Assembly: GCA_024235635.1 (NCBI GenBank)
Contig: JACKMA010000006.1
Location: 169,487-233,486 of the forward strand
DNA from: Zoogloeaceae bacterium
Lineage (GTDB): Bacteria > Pseudomonadota > Gammaproteobacteria > Burkholderiales > Rhodocyclaceae
Length of the DNA: 64,000 nucleotides
Direction: 5' to 3'
Shown in pieces: positions 1-9,591 of the stretch. Each line of letters opens with the position of its first letter. Position 1 is the first letter of the stretch. The translations under genes were made by a program, and so were the position numbers. The notes below the pieces were generated by a model. It was not told the origin of the DNA. It searched no databases and saw nothing but the letters and a program-made list of their open reading frames with translations.

Positions 1-1978
1 CCTCGCGAATCTGCGAGAACGCCACCATCGCGCGACCCTGCAGCGATTTCACGTCCTGTCCGGCTGCGGTGCGCTGGTCCCACGGCTTGAGGTTGACGAA
101 TCCGATGCCCATGTTCTGGCCGCGGCCGGCGAAGCTGAAGCCGGCCACCGTGAACAGGGCGCGTACGGTGTCCTTCTCCTCGACCAGGAACTGGTGCTCG
201 ACCTTGCGCAGCGTCGCCAGCGTTCGTTCCTGGGTGGCGCCGGCCGGCAGGATCACCTGGGTAAACATCACGCCCTGGTCCTCTTCGGGGAGGAACGAGG
301 TCGGCAGCCGCAGGAACAGGAAGGCCAGCAGGCCGACCACCACGGCGAAGATCAGCATGAAGCGCAGCGGTCGCGAGAGCATGCCGCCGACGAGGCCGGC
401 ATAGCCCCGGGTGCCGCGTTCGAAGCTGCGGTTGAACCAGCCGAAGAAGCCGCGGCGGGTCAGGCTGTGGCCTTGCTCGACCGGTTTCAGAAGGGTCGCG
501 CACAGGGCCGGCGTGAACACGATCGCGACCAGCACCGACAGCGCCATCGCAGCGACGATGGTGATCGAGAACTGGCGATAGATGACGCCGGTGGAGCCGC
601 CGAAGAAGGCCATCGGCACGAACACTGCCGACAACACCAGGCCGATGCCGATCAGCGCGCCGGTGATCTGGCCCATCGAGCGCCGGGTCGCCTCCTTCGG
701 TGGCAGGCCCTCCTCGCTCATCACCCGTTCGACGTTCTCGACGACGACGATGGCGTCGTCCACCAGCAGGCCGATCGCCAGCACCATACCGAACATCGTC
801 AGCGTGTTGATCGAGAAGCCGAAGGCCGCCATCACGCCGAACGTACCGAGCAGCACCACTGGCACCGCGATGGTCGGGATCAGCGTCGCGCGGAAGTTCT
901 GCAGGAACAGATACATCACCAGGAACACCAGCACCACGGCTTCGATCAGGGTCTTGACCACCTCCTCGATCGAGAGTTGGACGAAGGGCGTGGTGTCGTA
1001 GGGCACCACGTATTCGACGCCGGCCGGGAAGTAGGGCTGCATGTCGTCGAGCCTGGCGCGGATGCGGTCGGCGGTTTCCAGCGCGTTGGCGCCCGACGCC
1101 AGCCGGATGCCCATGCCGGCGGCCGGCTGGCCATTGAAGCGGGCCACGGTCTCGTAGCTCTGGGCGCCGACCTCGATGCGGGCGACGTCGCGCAGCCGCA
1201 GCTCGCCGCCATCCCGGGCGCTGCGCAGCAGGATGTTCTCGAACTCGCCGACTGTCTGCAGTCGGCTCTGGGCGGTGATGGTGGCGCTGAACCCCTGGCC
1301 CGGCACCGCCGGTGCGCCGCCGAGCTGCCCGGCCGAGACCTGGGTGTTCTGGGCCTGGATCGCCGAGGTAACGTCGCCGGTGGTAAGGCCGAAGCGGTTG
1401 AGCTTGTCCGGGTCGAGCCAGATCCGCATCGCGTACTGGGAGCCGAAAACCGTGACCTCGCCGACGCCATCGACGCGGGAGATCGGGTCCTGCACCGTCG
1501 ACACCAGGAAGTCCGACAGGTCGGTGCCCGACAACTGGCCGTCTTCCGAGACGAAGCCGACCACCATCAGGAAGTTGCGCGCCGACTTGGCTACCGTCAC
1601 GCCCTGGTTCTGCACCGCCTGCGGCAGCAGCGGCAAGGCCTGCTGGACCTTGTTCTGGGTCTGCACCTGGGCGATGTCGGGATCGGTGTCGGCATCGAAG
1701 GTCAGCGTGATGCCGACGTTGCCGAAGGAGTCGGTGTTCGAGCTGATGTAGAGCAGGCCGTCGATGCCGGTCAGCCGCTGCTCGATGACCTGGGTCACCG
1801 AATCCTCTGCGGTCTTGGCCGACGCGCCGGGGTAGCTGGTGTTGATCGCGATTGCCGGCGGCGCGATCGACGGGTACTGGGAAACCGGCAGTTCGCGGAT
1901 CGCCAGCGCGCCGGCCAGCATGATGACGATGGCGATGACCCAGGCAAAGATCGGGCGGTCGATGAAGAAGCGTGCCAT
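1..1978 (-). CDS. RND multidrug efflux permease (AcrB/MexB family), C-terminus cut by window edge
   Basis: Inner-membrane, proton-driven pump subunit of a tripartite efflux complex. About 659 N-terminal residues of the usual ~1,040 are present. They begin MARFFIDRPIFAW, the typical start of HAE1-type RND pumps, followed by the first transmembrane helix and the porter domain. The TM4 proton-relay motif GLLVDDAIVVVENVERVM with its Asp pair is intact. The start codon lies 10 bases beyond the stop of the adaptor gene, so adaptor and pump form one operon. Substrate cannot be told from sequence. The truncation is only the window edge, not a broken gene. Confidence 0.95.
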   Translation of the reverse strand, partial: MARFFIDRPIFAWVIAIVIMLAGALAIRELPVSQYPSIAPPAIAINTSYPGASAKTAEDSVTQVIEQRLTGIDGLLYISSNTDSFGNVGITLTFDADTDPDIAQVQTQNKVQQALPLLPQAVQNQGVTVAKSARNFLMVVGFVSEDGQLSGTDLSDFLVSTVQDPISRVDGVGEVTVFGSQYAMRIWLDPDKLNRFGLTTGDVTSAIQAQNTQVSAGQLGGAPAVPGQGFSATITAQSRLQTVGEFENILLRSARDGGELRLRDVARIEVGAQSYETVARFNGQPAAGMGIRLASGANALETADRIRARLDDMQPYFPAGVEYVVPYDTTPFVQLSIEEVVKTLIEAVVLVFLVMYLFLQNFRATLIPTIAVPVVLLGTFGVMAAFGFSINTLTMFGMVLAIGLLVDDAIVVVENVERVMSEEGLPPKEATRRSMGQITGALIGIGLVLSAVFVPMAFFGGSTGVIYRQFSITIVAAMALSVLVAIVFTPALCATLLKPVEQGHSLTRRGFFGWFNRSFERGTRGYAGLVGGMLSRPLRFMLIFAVVVGLLAFLFLRLPTSFLPEEDQGVMFTQVILPAGATQERTLATLRKVEHQFLVEEKDTVRALFTVAGFSFAGRGQNMGIGFVNLKPWDQRTAAGQDVKSLQGRAMVAFSQIRE

Positions 1979-1988
1979 GACCCTCTCC

Positions 1989-3161
1989 TCAGCGCGCGAC
2001 CGGTGTCGCCGACGCGGCTTTCAGTGGCTCAGCATCGACGCTGGCGCCGGCGCGCACCTTCTGCAGGCCTTCGACGATCACCTGTTCGCCGCCGGTCAGG
2101 CCGGCGGAGACGATCCAGCGCCCGTCGCGCGAACCGGCCAGCGTCACCGGCCGCGCGGCGACCTTGCCGTCGTCGCCGACCACCATCACCTGGGCCTGGC
2201 CGCGGGCGTCGAAGCCGACCGCTGCATGGGGCATCAGCACGGCGCCGGCGGTCTCGCCCTGGGCCACCCGGGCGCGGACGTACATGCCCGGCAGCAACAG
2301 GCCGTCGGGGTTCGGAAATTCCGCCCGCAGCGTGACGCTGCCGGTCGACTCGTCGACACTCACTTCCGAGAACTGCAGGCTGCCGTCATGCGGATACGTG
2401 CTGCCGTCCTCGAGCGTCAGGGTCACCGGCAGGCTGTCGCCCTCGTGGGTCAGCTCGCCGCTGGCGACGCGCTGTCGCAGCGCCAGCAACTGGTTGCTGG
2501 ACTGGGTGAGATCGACGTAGATCGGGTCGAGGCGCTGGACCGTCGCCAGCGCATTCGCCTGATTGGCCGTGACCAGCGCGCCGGCGGTGACCGCCGAGCG
2601 GCCGATGCGCCCGGCGATCGGGCTGGTAATCCTGGTGTAGCCGAGCTCGATGCGGGCCGCGCGCACCGCGGCCTCGGTCGTCGCGACGTCCGCCCGGGCC
2701 TGCAGCAGGGCGGCCTGGGCATCGTCGTTGTCCTGCCGGCTGACCGCCTTGATGCCGACCAGCCCGGCGTAGCGCTCCGCTTTCAGTCGCGCGGTCTCGA
2801 GCGAGGCCTTGGCGCGGGCGAGGTTGGCGCGTGCGCTGTCCAGCGCCGCCTGGTGGCTGGCCGCCTCGATCTGGTAGAGGACGTCGCCGGCCGCCACTTC
2901 GCTGCCTTCGCGGAACAGGCGTTGCTGGACGATGCCGCCGACCTGCGGCCGGATCTCCGCCACCAGGTAGGGCGCGGTGCGTCCGGGCAACTCGGTGGTC
3001 AGCGTCACCGGTCCGGTCTCGGCGCGAATCACGCCGACCACCGGCTTGGCGGTGGCCTGGGGTGGCGGGGTTGTCGCGGCCTGGCTGCAGGCCGCCAGCA
3101 GGATCGCCGCGGCGCCGGCGACGGCCAGCGGGCGCAGCGAGTGGGACGGGGTAGCGCGCAT
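1989..3161 (-). CDS. RND efflux periplasmic adaptor (membrane fusion protein, AcrA/MexA family)
   Basis: Periplasmic lipoprotein adaptor linking the RND pump to an outer-membrane channel. The chosen start (MRATPSHSL) gives 390 residues with a lipoprotein signal peptide: a hydrophobic stretch ending LLAAC, with Cys25 as lipidation site. A longer in-frame start 96 bases upstream would bury this signal and run through the operator region, so I reject it. The body shows the HlyD pattern: barrel-sandwich halves flanking an alpha-hairpin rich in Ala/Arg/Leu, with the signature ITSPIAGRIGRSAVTAGALV. It lies directly upstream of the pump gene. No outer-membrane factor gene follows in the window; it may lie beyond the left edge. 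Confidence 0.93.
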   Translation of the reverse strand: MRATPSHSLRPLAVAGAAAILLAACSQAATTPPPQATAKPVVGVIRAETGPVTLTTELPGRTAPYLVAEIRPQVGGIVQQRLFREGSEVAAGDVLYQIEAASHQAALDSARANLARAKASLETARLKAERYAGLVGIKAVSRQDNDDAQAALLQARADVATTEAAVRAARIELGYTRITSPIAGRIGRSAVTAGALVTANQANALATVQRLDPIYVDLTQSSNQLLALRQRVASGELTHEGDSLPVTLTLEDGSTYPHDGSLQFSEVSVDESTGSVTLRAEFPNPDGLLLPGMYVRARVAQGETAGAVLMPHAAVGFDARGQAQVMVVGDDGKVAARPVTLAGSRDGRWIVSAGLTGGEQVIVEGLQKVRAGASVDAEPLKAASATPVAR

Positions 3162-3224
3162 GTTTTGCCTCGCGTGAGTGTCGGGCGCCGCTGCCGGGTG
3201 AGCGGCGACGCGTTCGTTATCAAT

Positions 3225-3262
3225 AGATTGAACGATCATTCTAGTTCGAGCGATCATTCTAT
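3225..3262. promoter_or_regulatory. Tandem TetR-type operator between efflux operon and its repressor
   Basis: Two near-identical 14-base direct repeats, GAACGATCATTCTA (3230-3243) and GAGCGATCATTCTA (3249-3262), are spaced 19 bases apart. The first sits in an imperfect palindrome, AGATTGAACGATCATTCT (3225-3242; 14 of 18 positions symmetric), the shape expected for a TetR dimer site. The pair lies between the divergent adaptor (start 3161) and tetR (start 3335), where bound repressor could control both. Binding is inferred, not shown. Confidence 0.6.
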
Positions 3263-3334
3263 GTTAGGCTGGCGCCATGATCAAGCGCCGGCCGCGGCCG
3301 GCGTGGGTAAAGTTGTGATAAGGGGGTGTCCCGG

Positions 3335-3943
3335 ATGATCGCCGACGACGAACGCAACCCGGCCTCGAAGGCCGACGTGCGGCGCGAGCAGATCCTCGCC
3401 GCGGCCGAGACCTGCGTGCTGGAGGAGGGTTTCCACCGCGCCAGCATCTCCAAGATCTGCAAGCTGGCCGGCATGAGCCCGGGCCATGTCTACCACTATT
3501 TCAAGAACAAGGAAGCAATCATCGCCGCGCTGGTGCGGCGCGATCTAGACCATATGCTCGACCTCACCGCCGGCATGCGCGCGTCGGTCGACGTCCTTGA
3601 AGCGATGATCGATCGCATCCCGCTGGGTGTGGCCGAAAAACTCGATCCGCGGGATGCCAGCCTCAAGCTCGAGATTGCCGCCGAGGCATCTCGAAACCCG
3701 AACATTGCCCGCATCGTTCGCGAAGCCGACGCCTGCAGCCTCAAGAGCCTGCGCCAGACCATCGCCGAGGCGCGCTGCGCGCGCGGCTTGCCGGACGACG
3801 ACGACACCGTCGCCGAAATCGCCGTCGTTGCGGCAGCGATGTTCGACGGCCTGGTGATCCGCGGCGTGCGGGATCCGGACACCGACCGCGATGCGGTCGC
3901 GCGTCGTTTTGCCGGAATACTGCGGGAACTGTTTCTGTCGTAG
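3335..3943 (+). CDS. TetR/AcrR-family transcriptional repressor of the efflux operon
   Basis: 202-residue one-component regulator. The N-terminal helix-turn-helix (residues ~18-60) carries the family hallmark ISKICKLAGMSPGHVYHYF, then KNKEAI. The rest is an alpha-helical ligand-binding domain. I chose the ATG at 3335 because an AAGGGGG ribosome site lies about 9 bases upstream. The alternative GTG at 3326 has no spacing to that site. It is divergent from the RND operon across a short gap with paired operator-like repeats, the classic arrangement of a local repressor released by pump substrates. Confidence 0.92.
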   Translation: MIADDERNPASKADVRREQILAAAETCVLEEGFHRASISKICKLAGMSPGHVYHYFKNKEAIIAALVRRDLDHMLDLTAGMRASVDVLEAMIDRIPLGVAEKLDPRDASLKLEIAAEASRNPNIARIVREADACSLKSLRQTIAEARCARGLPDDDDTVAEIAVVAAAMFDGLVIRGVRDPDTDRDAVARRFAGILRELFLS

Positions 3944-4178
3944 CGCGCCGCCGGGCACCACCCTGGCCGCGGCCGGTGTCGGCACGGACGGGCGAAGGGT
4001 CGCCGACCATCGTCGGATCCGACTCGCGCGGCGCGATCCGCCTAAGGATTTTCCGTCGATGTGTCGATAAACCGCCAATTCGGTCAGTCGATCGCCGAAC
4101 AAGGCGGCCGCCTTCGATCGAAGCTTCGGCGCCCGGCGAGACCCACCGCAGGGCACGGTCCGCGTCCATAGGGTGCCC

Positions 4179-7100
4179 ATGATGAACATCGACCTGAAGC
4201 AAGCGACCTGCGAATCCGACCTGTTATCGGGCGATCGGCGCTTCAGGGCGTTTTTCGATCTGTCTCCCGATCCGGCATGGATCATCGCCGATGGCCGCTT
4301 CGTCGAGTGCAACCAGGCTGCATTGTTTGCGTTGGGGTATCGCGACCGGAGTGACGTCGTCGGCAGCCACCCATCGGAACTGTCGCCGGAATTTCAGCCG
4401 GGCGGCGAACCGTCATCTGAAAAGGCGGAACGCATGATGGCGCTTGCGCGCGAGCAGGGCGTGCATCGATTCGAATGGGTTCACCTTCGTGCCGATGGAT
4501 CGCCGATGTGGACCGAGGTCACGCTGTCGGACGTCGCGGTCCAGGACCGCCCGGTGATCTTCTGTTCGTGGCGCGACGTCACGGAACGCAAGCGGCACGA
4601 TCAGCGCGAGCAATTGCGGCTGTCCGTGCTGGAGAAGACTGCTCTGGGCGCAGGTCTGCCCGAGGTGCTCACCGACCTGGTGCTGGCCTGCGAGACGGAA
4701 TTGCCGGGCGCCATCGGATCGGTCATGACGCTCGACGTAAACCGGCAGCAACTGCTGCCGGCAGCCGCGCCCAATCTGCCCGAATTCTTCATGAACACGG
4801 TTCGGGACGGCCTGATGATCGGTTCCGGCGTAGGCTCCTGCGGCGCGGCAGCCTTCGATCGCCAGCGCGTCGTGGTCGAGGATATCTCGCGCCATCCGAA
4901 CTGGGTGGTGGCCGTGGACCTGGCGGAACAGGCAGGGCTGAGGGCGTGCTGGTCGCAGCCGATTCTCGATCCCCGCGGACGGGTGCTGGGCACCTTTGCC
5001 TGCTATTACCGCGAACCGAAGCGGGCGAGCGACGGCGACCTGCGCGTGCTGTCGGCCTATGCCGGGCTTGCAGCGGTCGCGATCGAGCGTGTCCATGACC
5101 TGCGCAAGCTGGAACAGGGTGACAGCTGGCGCAGGCCGCTGATCGAACAGTCGCGGGACGGCATCGTCTTCCTCGATCATACCGGCGCGGTGCAGGACGC
5201 CAATGCGGGTTTGGCCGAAATGCTCGGCTACAGCATGGCCGAGCTGCGCAAGCTCCACGTCTGGGACTGGGAGGCGGAACTGACCCGTCAGGAGTTGCTG
5301 GCCGGCCTTCAGAACATCAGCGAACAGGGTGATCGCTTCCAGTCCGTCCAGCGGCGCAAGGACGGCACTCGGATCCACGTCGACATCACCAGTACCGCGG
5401 TGATGGTCGAAGATCGCAAGCTGATCATGGCGGTGATTCGCGACATCTCCGACAGGATCCGCGCAGAGCGGGCGCTGGCGGACCACAAGGACAAGCTGGA
5501 GCAACAGGTGGCGGAGCGGACCGCGATGGTCCGCCAGCAGGCGCGCATCATCGACCAGAGTCACGACTCGATCGTGACCACCGATCTGGACGGGATCATC
5601 ACCAGCTGGAATCTCGGCGCCATCCGCCTGTTCGGCCTGTCGCAGGACGCTGCCGTGGGCGAGCACCTGTCCATCGTCTTTCCGCCGTCGGAGCACGAGT
5701 TCCTGCGCCAGCAGGTGCTCGAGCCGCTGAAACGCGAGGGGCGGCACGAACGGGACGTCCGGATGTGGCGCAGCGATCGGCAGCCGATCGACGTGCACCT
5801 GTCCCTGAGTCTGCTGTTCGACGACAACGGCGAGGCCGTCGGCATGGTCGGCTACTCGATGGACATCACCGATCGCAAGCGGATGGAGAACGCACTGCGG
5901 CGCTCGGAAGCGAACCTCGCCCACGCGCAGGCGATCGCCCACGTCGGCAGCTGGCATTACGATCTCGATTCCGACGTGCTCACCTGGTCGGACGAAACCT
6001 ACCGCATTTTCGGCGTTGCGATCGGCGAGGCGGTCACCTTCGACGCGTCCATCGCCGCGATTCCACAGTCCGACCGCGACATGGTCGCGGCCGAATGGCA
6101 CGCGGCCCTGACCGGCAAGCCCTACGACGTCGAGCATCGCATCATCGTCGATGGCGAACAGAAATGGCTGAGGCAGATGGCGGAACTGCGCTTTGACCGA
6201 TCAGGCATTGCCGTTTCCGCGGTCGGCACCGTGCAGGACATCACCGAGCTCAAGCGTGCCGAACAGGCGACCCGCGACGCCCTGCAGGAGGCTCGGCGGC
6301 TGGCCCGCCTGCGCAGCGAGTTCGTGGCCAACATGAGTCACGAGATACGCACCCCGCTCAATGCGGTCACCGGCCTCGCGCGGGCCGGCATGCGCGGTCA
6401 GCCTGCCGACGAGACAATCGAAACATTCTCCCGCATCGCCGGGGCGAGCCAGCATCTGATGCGCGTCGTCAATGACGTGCTCGATTTCGCAAAGATCGAT
6501 GCCGGCAAGCTGGCGCTGGAGCCGCGACCGTTCCGGCTCCCGGAAACCCTGGAGAACGTGCTGTTCCTAATCCGTCCGCAGGCAGAAGCCAAGCGGCTGC
6601 GAGTCGACCTGACGACCGATGCCGGCATGCCGACCTGGATCTTCGGCGACGTGCTGAGGGTGGAGCAGGTGCTGCTCAATCTGCTCTCGAACGCCGTCAA
6701 GTTTACCGAACGCGGTGCAGTGGAGCTCCGGGTGTCCACGGCAGGCGACGCGCTCGTCTTCGACATCGCGGATACTGGCGTCGGCATGACGGAGACACAA
6801 CTCGGCCAGCTTTTCCAGCCCTTCGAACAGGCGGATTCGTCCGCAACTCGCCGCTTCGGCGGCACCGGTCTCGGACTTTCGATCAGCCACAACCTGGTTT
6901 CGCTGATGGGCGGTCGCATCGACGTTGTCAGCGCGCCGGGCGCCGGCACCACATTCACGGTCCGGCTGCCGCTCGAAGAGGTCGCGCCACCGGAGGAACC
7001 TGCAGCGCAGGAACTGGCCGACGAAGAAATGCAACTCCGCGGCGTCCGCGTGCTGGCGGCCGAGGATGTCGAACTGAACCAGTTGGTGCTCGAGGACATG

Positions 7101-7463
7101 TTGAGCTACCAGGGCGCCGAAGTGACGATCACGGAGAACGGTGTCGATCTGCTGGCACGAATCGACGAGGCCGGCGCTGACGCCTTCGACGTGGTTCTGA
7201 TGGACATCCAGATGCCGGAAATGGATGGCCTGGAGGCCACCCGCCTGCTTCTGCAACGGACTGCCGATCTACCGGTGATCGGCCTGACGGCACACGCCCT
7301 GGCCGAGGACCGGCAGCGCTGTCTCGATGCCGGCATGGTCCACCATGTGCCGAAGCCGGTGGACGAAGCGGGTCTCGTCGCGGCGATCCTCAGGCATCTG
7401 CGCGAATCGAAGCGGGAGAATCCGGGCCTGTCGCGATTCGGCCGTGACCCGGGGCAAGCTTGA
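4179..7463 (+). CDS. Hybrid sensor histidine kinase with PAS/GAF sensory array and receiver domain
   Basis: A 1,094-residue soluble signalling protein with no obvious membrane segment. Rough domain order: PAS (25-140), GAF (155-300), PAS (320-435), short coiled coil, PAS (455-565), PAS (580-695), HisKA (710-775), HATPase_c (820-935), receiver (950-1070). The H-box is FVANMSHEIRTPLN with phospho-acceptor His721. The N-box is LLNLLSNAVKFTERG, and the G-boxes DTGVGM and GGTGLGLSIS are intact. The receiver phospho-Asp is Asp1009 in LMDIQMPEMDG. Starts at GTG 4173, ATG 4179 and ATG 4182 are all possible. No separate response regulator or effector gene adjoins it, so its output partner is unknown. 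Confidence 0.92.
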   Translation: MMNIDLKQATCESDLLSGDRRFRAFFDLSPDPAWIIADGRFVECNQAALFALGYRDRSDVVGSHPSELSPEFQPGGEPSSEKAERMMALAREQGVHRFEWVHLRADGSPMWTEVTLSDVAVQDRPVIFCSWRDVTERKRHDQREQLRLSVLEKTALGAGLPEVLTDLVLACETELPGAIGSVMTLDVNRQQLLPAAAPNLPEFFMNTVRDGLMIGSGVGSCGAAAFDRQRVVVEDISRHPNWVVAVDLAEQAGLRACWSQPILDPRGRVLGTFACYYREPKRASDGDLRVLSAYAGLAAVAIERVHDLRKLEQGDSWRRPLIEQSRDGIVFLDHTGAVQDANAGLAEMLGYSMAELRKLHVWDWEAELTRQELLAGLQNISEQGDRFQSVQRRKDGTRIHVDITSTAVMVEDRKLIMAVIRDISDRIRAERALADHKDKLEQQVAERTAMVRQQARIIDQSHDSIVTTDLDGIITSWNLGAIRLFGLSQDAAVGEHLSIVFPPSEHEFLRQQVLEPLKREGRHERDVRMWRSDRQPIDVHLSLSLLFDDNGEAVGMVGYSMDITDRKRMENALRRSEANLAHAQAIAHVGSWHYDLDSDVLTWSDETYRIFGVAIGEAVTFDASIAAIPQSDRDMVAAEWHAALTGKPYDVEHRIIVDGEQKWLRQMAELRFDRSGIAVSAVGTVQDITELKRAEQATRDALQEARRLARLRSEFVANMSHEIRTPLNAVTGLARAGMRGQPADETIETFSRIAGASQHLMRVVNDVLDFAKIDAGKLALEPRPFRLPETLENVLFLIRPQAEAKRLRVDLTTDAGMPTWIFGDVLRVEQVLLNLLSNAVKFTERGAVELRVSTAGDALVFDIADTGVGMTETQLGQLFQPFEQADSSATRRFGGTGLGLSISHNLVSLMGGRIDVVSAPGAGTTFTVRLPLEEVAPPEEPAAQELADEEMQLRGVRVLAAEDVELNQLVLEDMLSYQGAEVTITENGVDLLARIDEAGADAFDVVLMDIQMPEMDGLEATRLLLQRTADLPVIGLTAHALAEDRQRCLDAGMVHHVPKPVDEAGLVAAILRHLRESKRENPGLSRFGRDPGQA

Positions 7464-7566
7464 AACCGGCGGCACGGGGTGCCGTCGCTGCAGAACCTCG
7501 CCGGCCGGCGAGGCAGGCAAGCGGATTGCCGCGCGTTCCAGGCTGCTTCGCGACTTCCCGCAGCGC

Positions 7567-8445
7567 TCAGCCTGCAAGTCGGATCGCAAGCGCCATCGAG
7601 ATCGAAATCAGCGCGAACAGGTTGCCGAGGATCACGATCGCCGCAACCTTTTCCGGCTGCTGCCCATAGCGCTCGGCAAACATGTAGTTCAGCACCGCCG
7701 GCGGCAGCGCGCCGAACAGTATGAGGATGTCGGTTTCGCGGGACGACAGGTCGAAGCCCCAGCAGAACAACGCAGCCAGCAGCAGACCGCTGGCCGGTGT
7801 CGCGATCGCGCCGACCAGGCCGATGCGCCACTCGCCGAGCGGCGCCGTGTTGAGCCGGACGCCGAGCGCAAACAGCATCAGGCCGGTCGCAACGTCACCG
7901 ATCACCTTGAATGCGGCCAATACCGGTTGCCAGAGCATGATGCCCGAGATGCTCACCGCAATGCCTGCGGCGCCCGCGATGAACACCGGCTCGCGCAGCA
8001 GTCGCCAGAGCTTGACGTTGTTTCCCAGCCACAGGCTCGAGATCGTGAAATGCAGGATGTTCTCGATCAGAAACAGGATCACCGCGGCCGGGAGCGCTTC
8101 GTGGCCGAAGGCCAGCAGCAGCAGTGGTAGCCCCATGTTGCCGGCATTCTTGAACATCATCGGCGGCAGCAGCGTCTTCGGCTGGTAGCCGAGCCAGCGT
8201 GCCAGGGGCAGTCCCAGCAGGCCGGGTCCGAGCACGACGACGAAGCCGCCGATGGCGATCATCTGCACGTCTTCCAGCGAAAACGACTGCCCCGCAAGTG
8301 CCGAGAAGACCAGTGCCGGGACGAACACGTCCATGTTGACCTGGTTGGTTGCGAGCATGTCCGGACGGTGGCGGCGACCGTATGCGAATCCGACCACGAT
8401 AACCGCGAACACTGGAAAGACGATGCTGAAGATTTGAATGATCAT
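7567..8445 (-). CDS. AEC (auxin efflux carrier) family permease
   Basis: A 292-residue inner-membrane carrier with about ten hydrophobic helices. Family features include the N-terminal half ending near NQVNMDVFVPALVFSAL and the centre FKNAGNMGLPLLLLAFG, where AEC proteins keep a conserved Asn/Gly/Pro break. Bacterial members export or exchange small carboxylates; the substrate here is not predictable. I start at MIIQIF (8445) rather than 11 codons upstream because the first helix begins there. It stands alone, convergent with the hybrid kinase gene. Confidence 0.87.
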   Translation of the reverse strand: MIIQIFSIVFPVFAVIVVGFAYGRRHRPDMLATNQVNMDVFVPALVFSALAGQSFSLEDVQMIAIGGFVVVLGPGLLGLPLARWLGYQPKTLLPPMMFKNAGNMGLPLLLLAFGHEALPAAVILFLIENILHFTISSLWLGNNVKLWRLLREPVFIAGAAGIAVSISGIMLWQPVLAAFKVIGDVATGLMLFALGVRLNTAPLGEWRIGLVGAIATPASGLLLAALFCWGFDLSSRETDILILFGALPPAVLNYMFAERYGQQPEKVAAIVILGNLFALISISMALAIRLAG

Positions 8446-8924
8446 GGCGGTCGAGCGGTGCTCGCAGAAGGGCGTCAAGAAGTCAGCCGGCGGCGTGGTC
8501 GGTCATGGCGTGTTGTCGATATCGCGCATCGGCGGGGGGCGCCCGGGGGCAGTCGAACGATGACCGTGGGCAAGCGTAGTACGCTGCGAACAGCAACGAA
8601 AGGACTTTCGCGCGCGATTCTAGGCGCGGACGCGGGTGCTGGCCGACCTTGCTGATGCATGCGGGAGGGGCGTTGTTCGAATTGCGGCGCCTGGCAGCGG
8701 ACGGGCGCTGGAGGGAACGTGCGTGATGGGCCTGGATGGCGACGGGGCGATGTCCGCGCGGTAGTGGCCTTCAGTGCTGCTCGGGCGCCGGCGGGCGCGG
8801 TGGCAGCTGGATCGTGGCTGATCCGTGCGGTGGGCGGCGCGGCGCATCTCCGCTCGAGACCGGAGTGCGCAAGAACGCCCCGCCGGCGGCTGCCGGCGGG
8901 GCGATCCCGGGGTATCGCTAACGC
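8446..8924. other. Intergenic stretch without a supported gene
   Basis: About 480 bases lie between the start of the AEC permease and the stop of the phasin gene, both on the minus strand. Short open frames on both strands have no recognisable protein motif. The only feature I can support is the phasin terminator hairpin near its right end. The AEC promoter should lie in the left part, but I see no clear consensus. Confidence 0.5.
8877..8902 (-). terminator. Probable terminator of the phasin gene
   Basis: Perfect 11-bp GC stem: GCCCCGCCGGC (8877-8887) pairs with GCCGGCGGGGC (8892-8902) around a 4-base loop, 22 bases past the phasin stop. Read on the minus strand it is followed by GTTCTTGC, a weak U tract. 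Strong hairpin; termination is inferred. Confidence 0.6.
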
Positions 8925-9473
8925 TTAGGCGGCCTTCTTCACGGCCTTGCGAGCGCTCTTGACGGCGGTGCCGGCGGGCACGCTGACGTCGGCCAGCGCG
9001 ACGACCTGCTTGGTGGCCTTGGCCACGCTGCCATAGGTCTCGTTGGCGGCGGCGATTGCCGATTTGACGGCCGCGACGGCGACGTCGGAACCGGCCGGCG
9101 CCGACTTCGAAACCTCGTCAAGCATGGCGACGACGACCTTGTTCAACTCGGCCAGTTGGGCGTCGACGATCTTGTTCAGTTCTTCGCCGCAATCGACGGC
9201 GATGCCGTAGACGCTGCGGACGTAGGCGACGGCGCTGGCCATCGCCGGCTCGGCCAGGCCCTGCACGAAACTCACCAGCGCTTGCGGGTCCTTGATCGCG
9301 CTCAGTGCTTCGAGATTGGCGGCGGCGTCGGTCAGACCGGCGCGCGCGGTGTTGAGGTTGAGCGCGGCCAGGCGCTCGACGCTGGTCAGGCCGAGCGAGG
9401 ACACGGTGGCGAGGGTATCGAGGGCAGCCGAGTTGGCGGCGGCGACTTTTTCGGGGGTGATGATCTGCGACAT
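8925..9473 (-). CDS. Phasin family protein (PHA granule-associated)
   Basis: 182-residue Ala-rich, helical, amphipathic protein beginning MSQIITPEKVAAANSAAL and ending in a Lys/Ala tail, typical of betaproteobacterial phasins. Phasins coat polyhydroxyalkanoate granules and control their size and number. The start is fixed by a TGGAGA ribosome site. A longer frame (38 extra codons) would run back through the promoter. It is monocistronic, with its own promoter and terminator. No PHA synthase or depolymerase is in the window, so PHA metabolism is inferred from this gene alone. Confidence 0.88.
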   Translation of the reverse strand: MSQIITPEKVAAANSAALDTLATVSSLGLTSVERLAALNLNTARAGLTDAAANLEALSAIKDPQALVSFVQGLAEPAMASAVAYVRSVYGIAVDCGEELNKIVDAQLAELNKVVVAMLDEVSKSAPAGSDVAVAAVKSAIAAANETYGSVAKATKQVVALADVSVPAGTAVKSARKAVKKAA

Positions 9474-9531
9474 TTTCGGTCTCCAGGTTTCGATGGCTGT
9501 CAAAAGGTATGATTCATTTGCAGCGAGCAAC

Positions 9532-9551
9532 TTGTTTGCTGCACCGCACAA
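9532..9551 (-). promoter_or_regulatory. PhaR-like operator candidate overlapping the phasin transcription start
   Basis: On the minus strand the 20-base element reads TTGTGCGGTGCAGCAAACAA. It lies just downstream of the predicted -10 of the phasin promoter and resembles PhaR-type sites reported at phasin promoters, as I remember them. It shares the TGC/GCA half-site theme with the better palindrome at 9592-9606. Confidence 0.4.
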
Positions 9552-9555
9552 TTCA

Positions 9556-9584
9556 ATTATGTGCAAGCGGATCACGGACTGCAA
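9556..9584 (-). promoter_or_regulatory. Sigma70-like promoter for the phasin gene
   Basis: On the minus strand TTGCAG and CATAAT are separated by 17 bases; the -10 matches 5 of 6 and the -35 only 3 of 6. Its position about 85 bases upstream of the phasin ATG and the flanking palindromes support it. Confidence 0.45.
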
Positions 9585-9591
9585 CACCTTT

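Noticed and set aside
194..2335. 713-codon open frame on the plus strand
   Set aside because: Antisense to the RND pump and adaptor genes; His/Arg/Gln-rich low-complexity translation with no domain. A GC-rich shadow frame.
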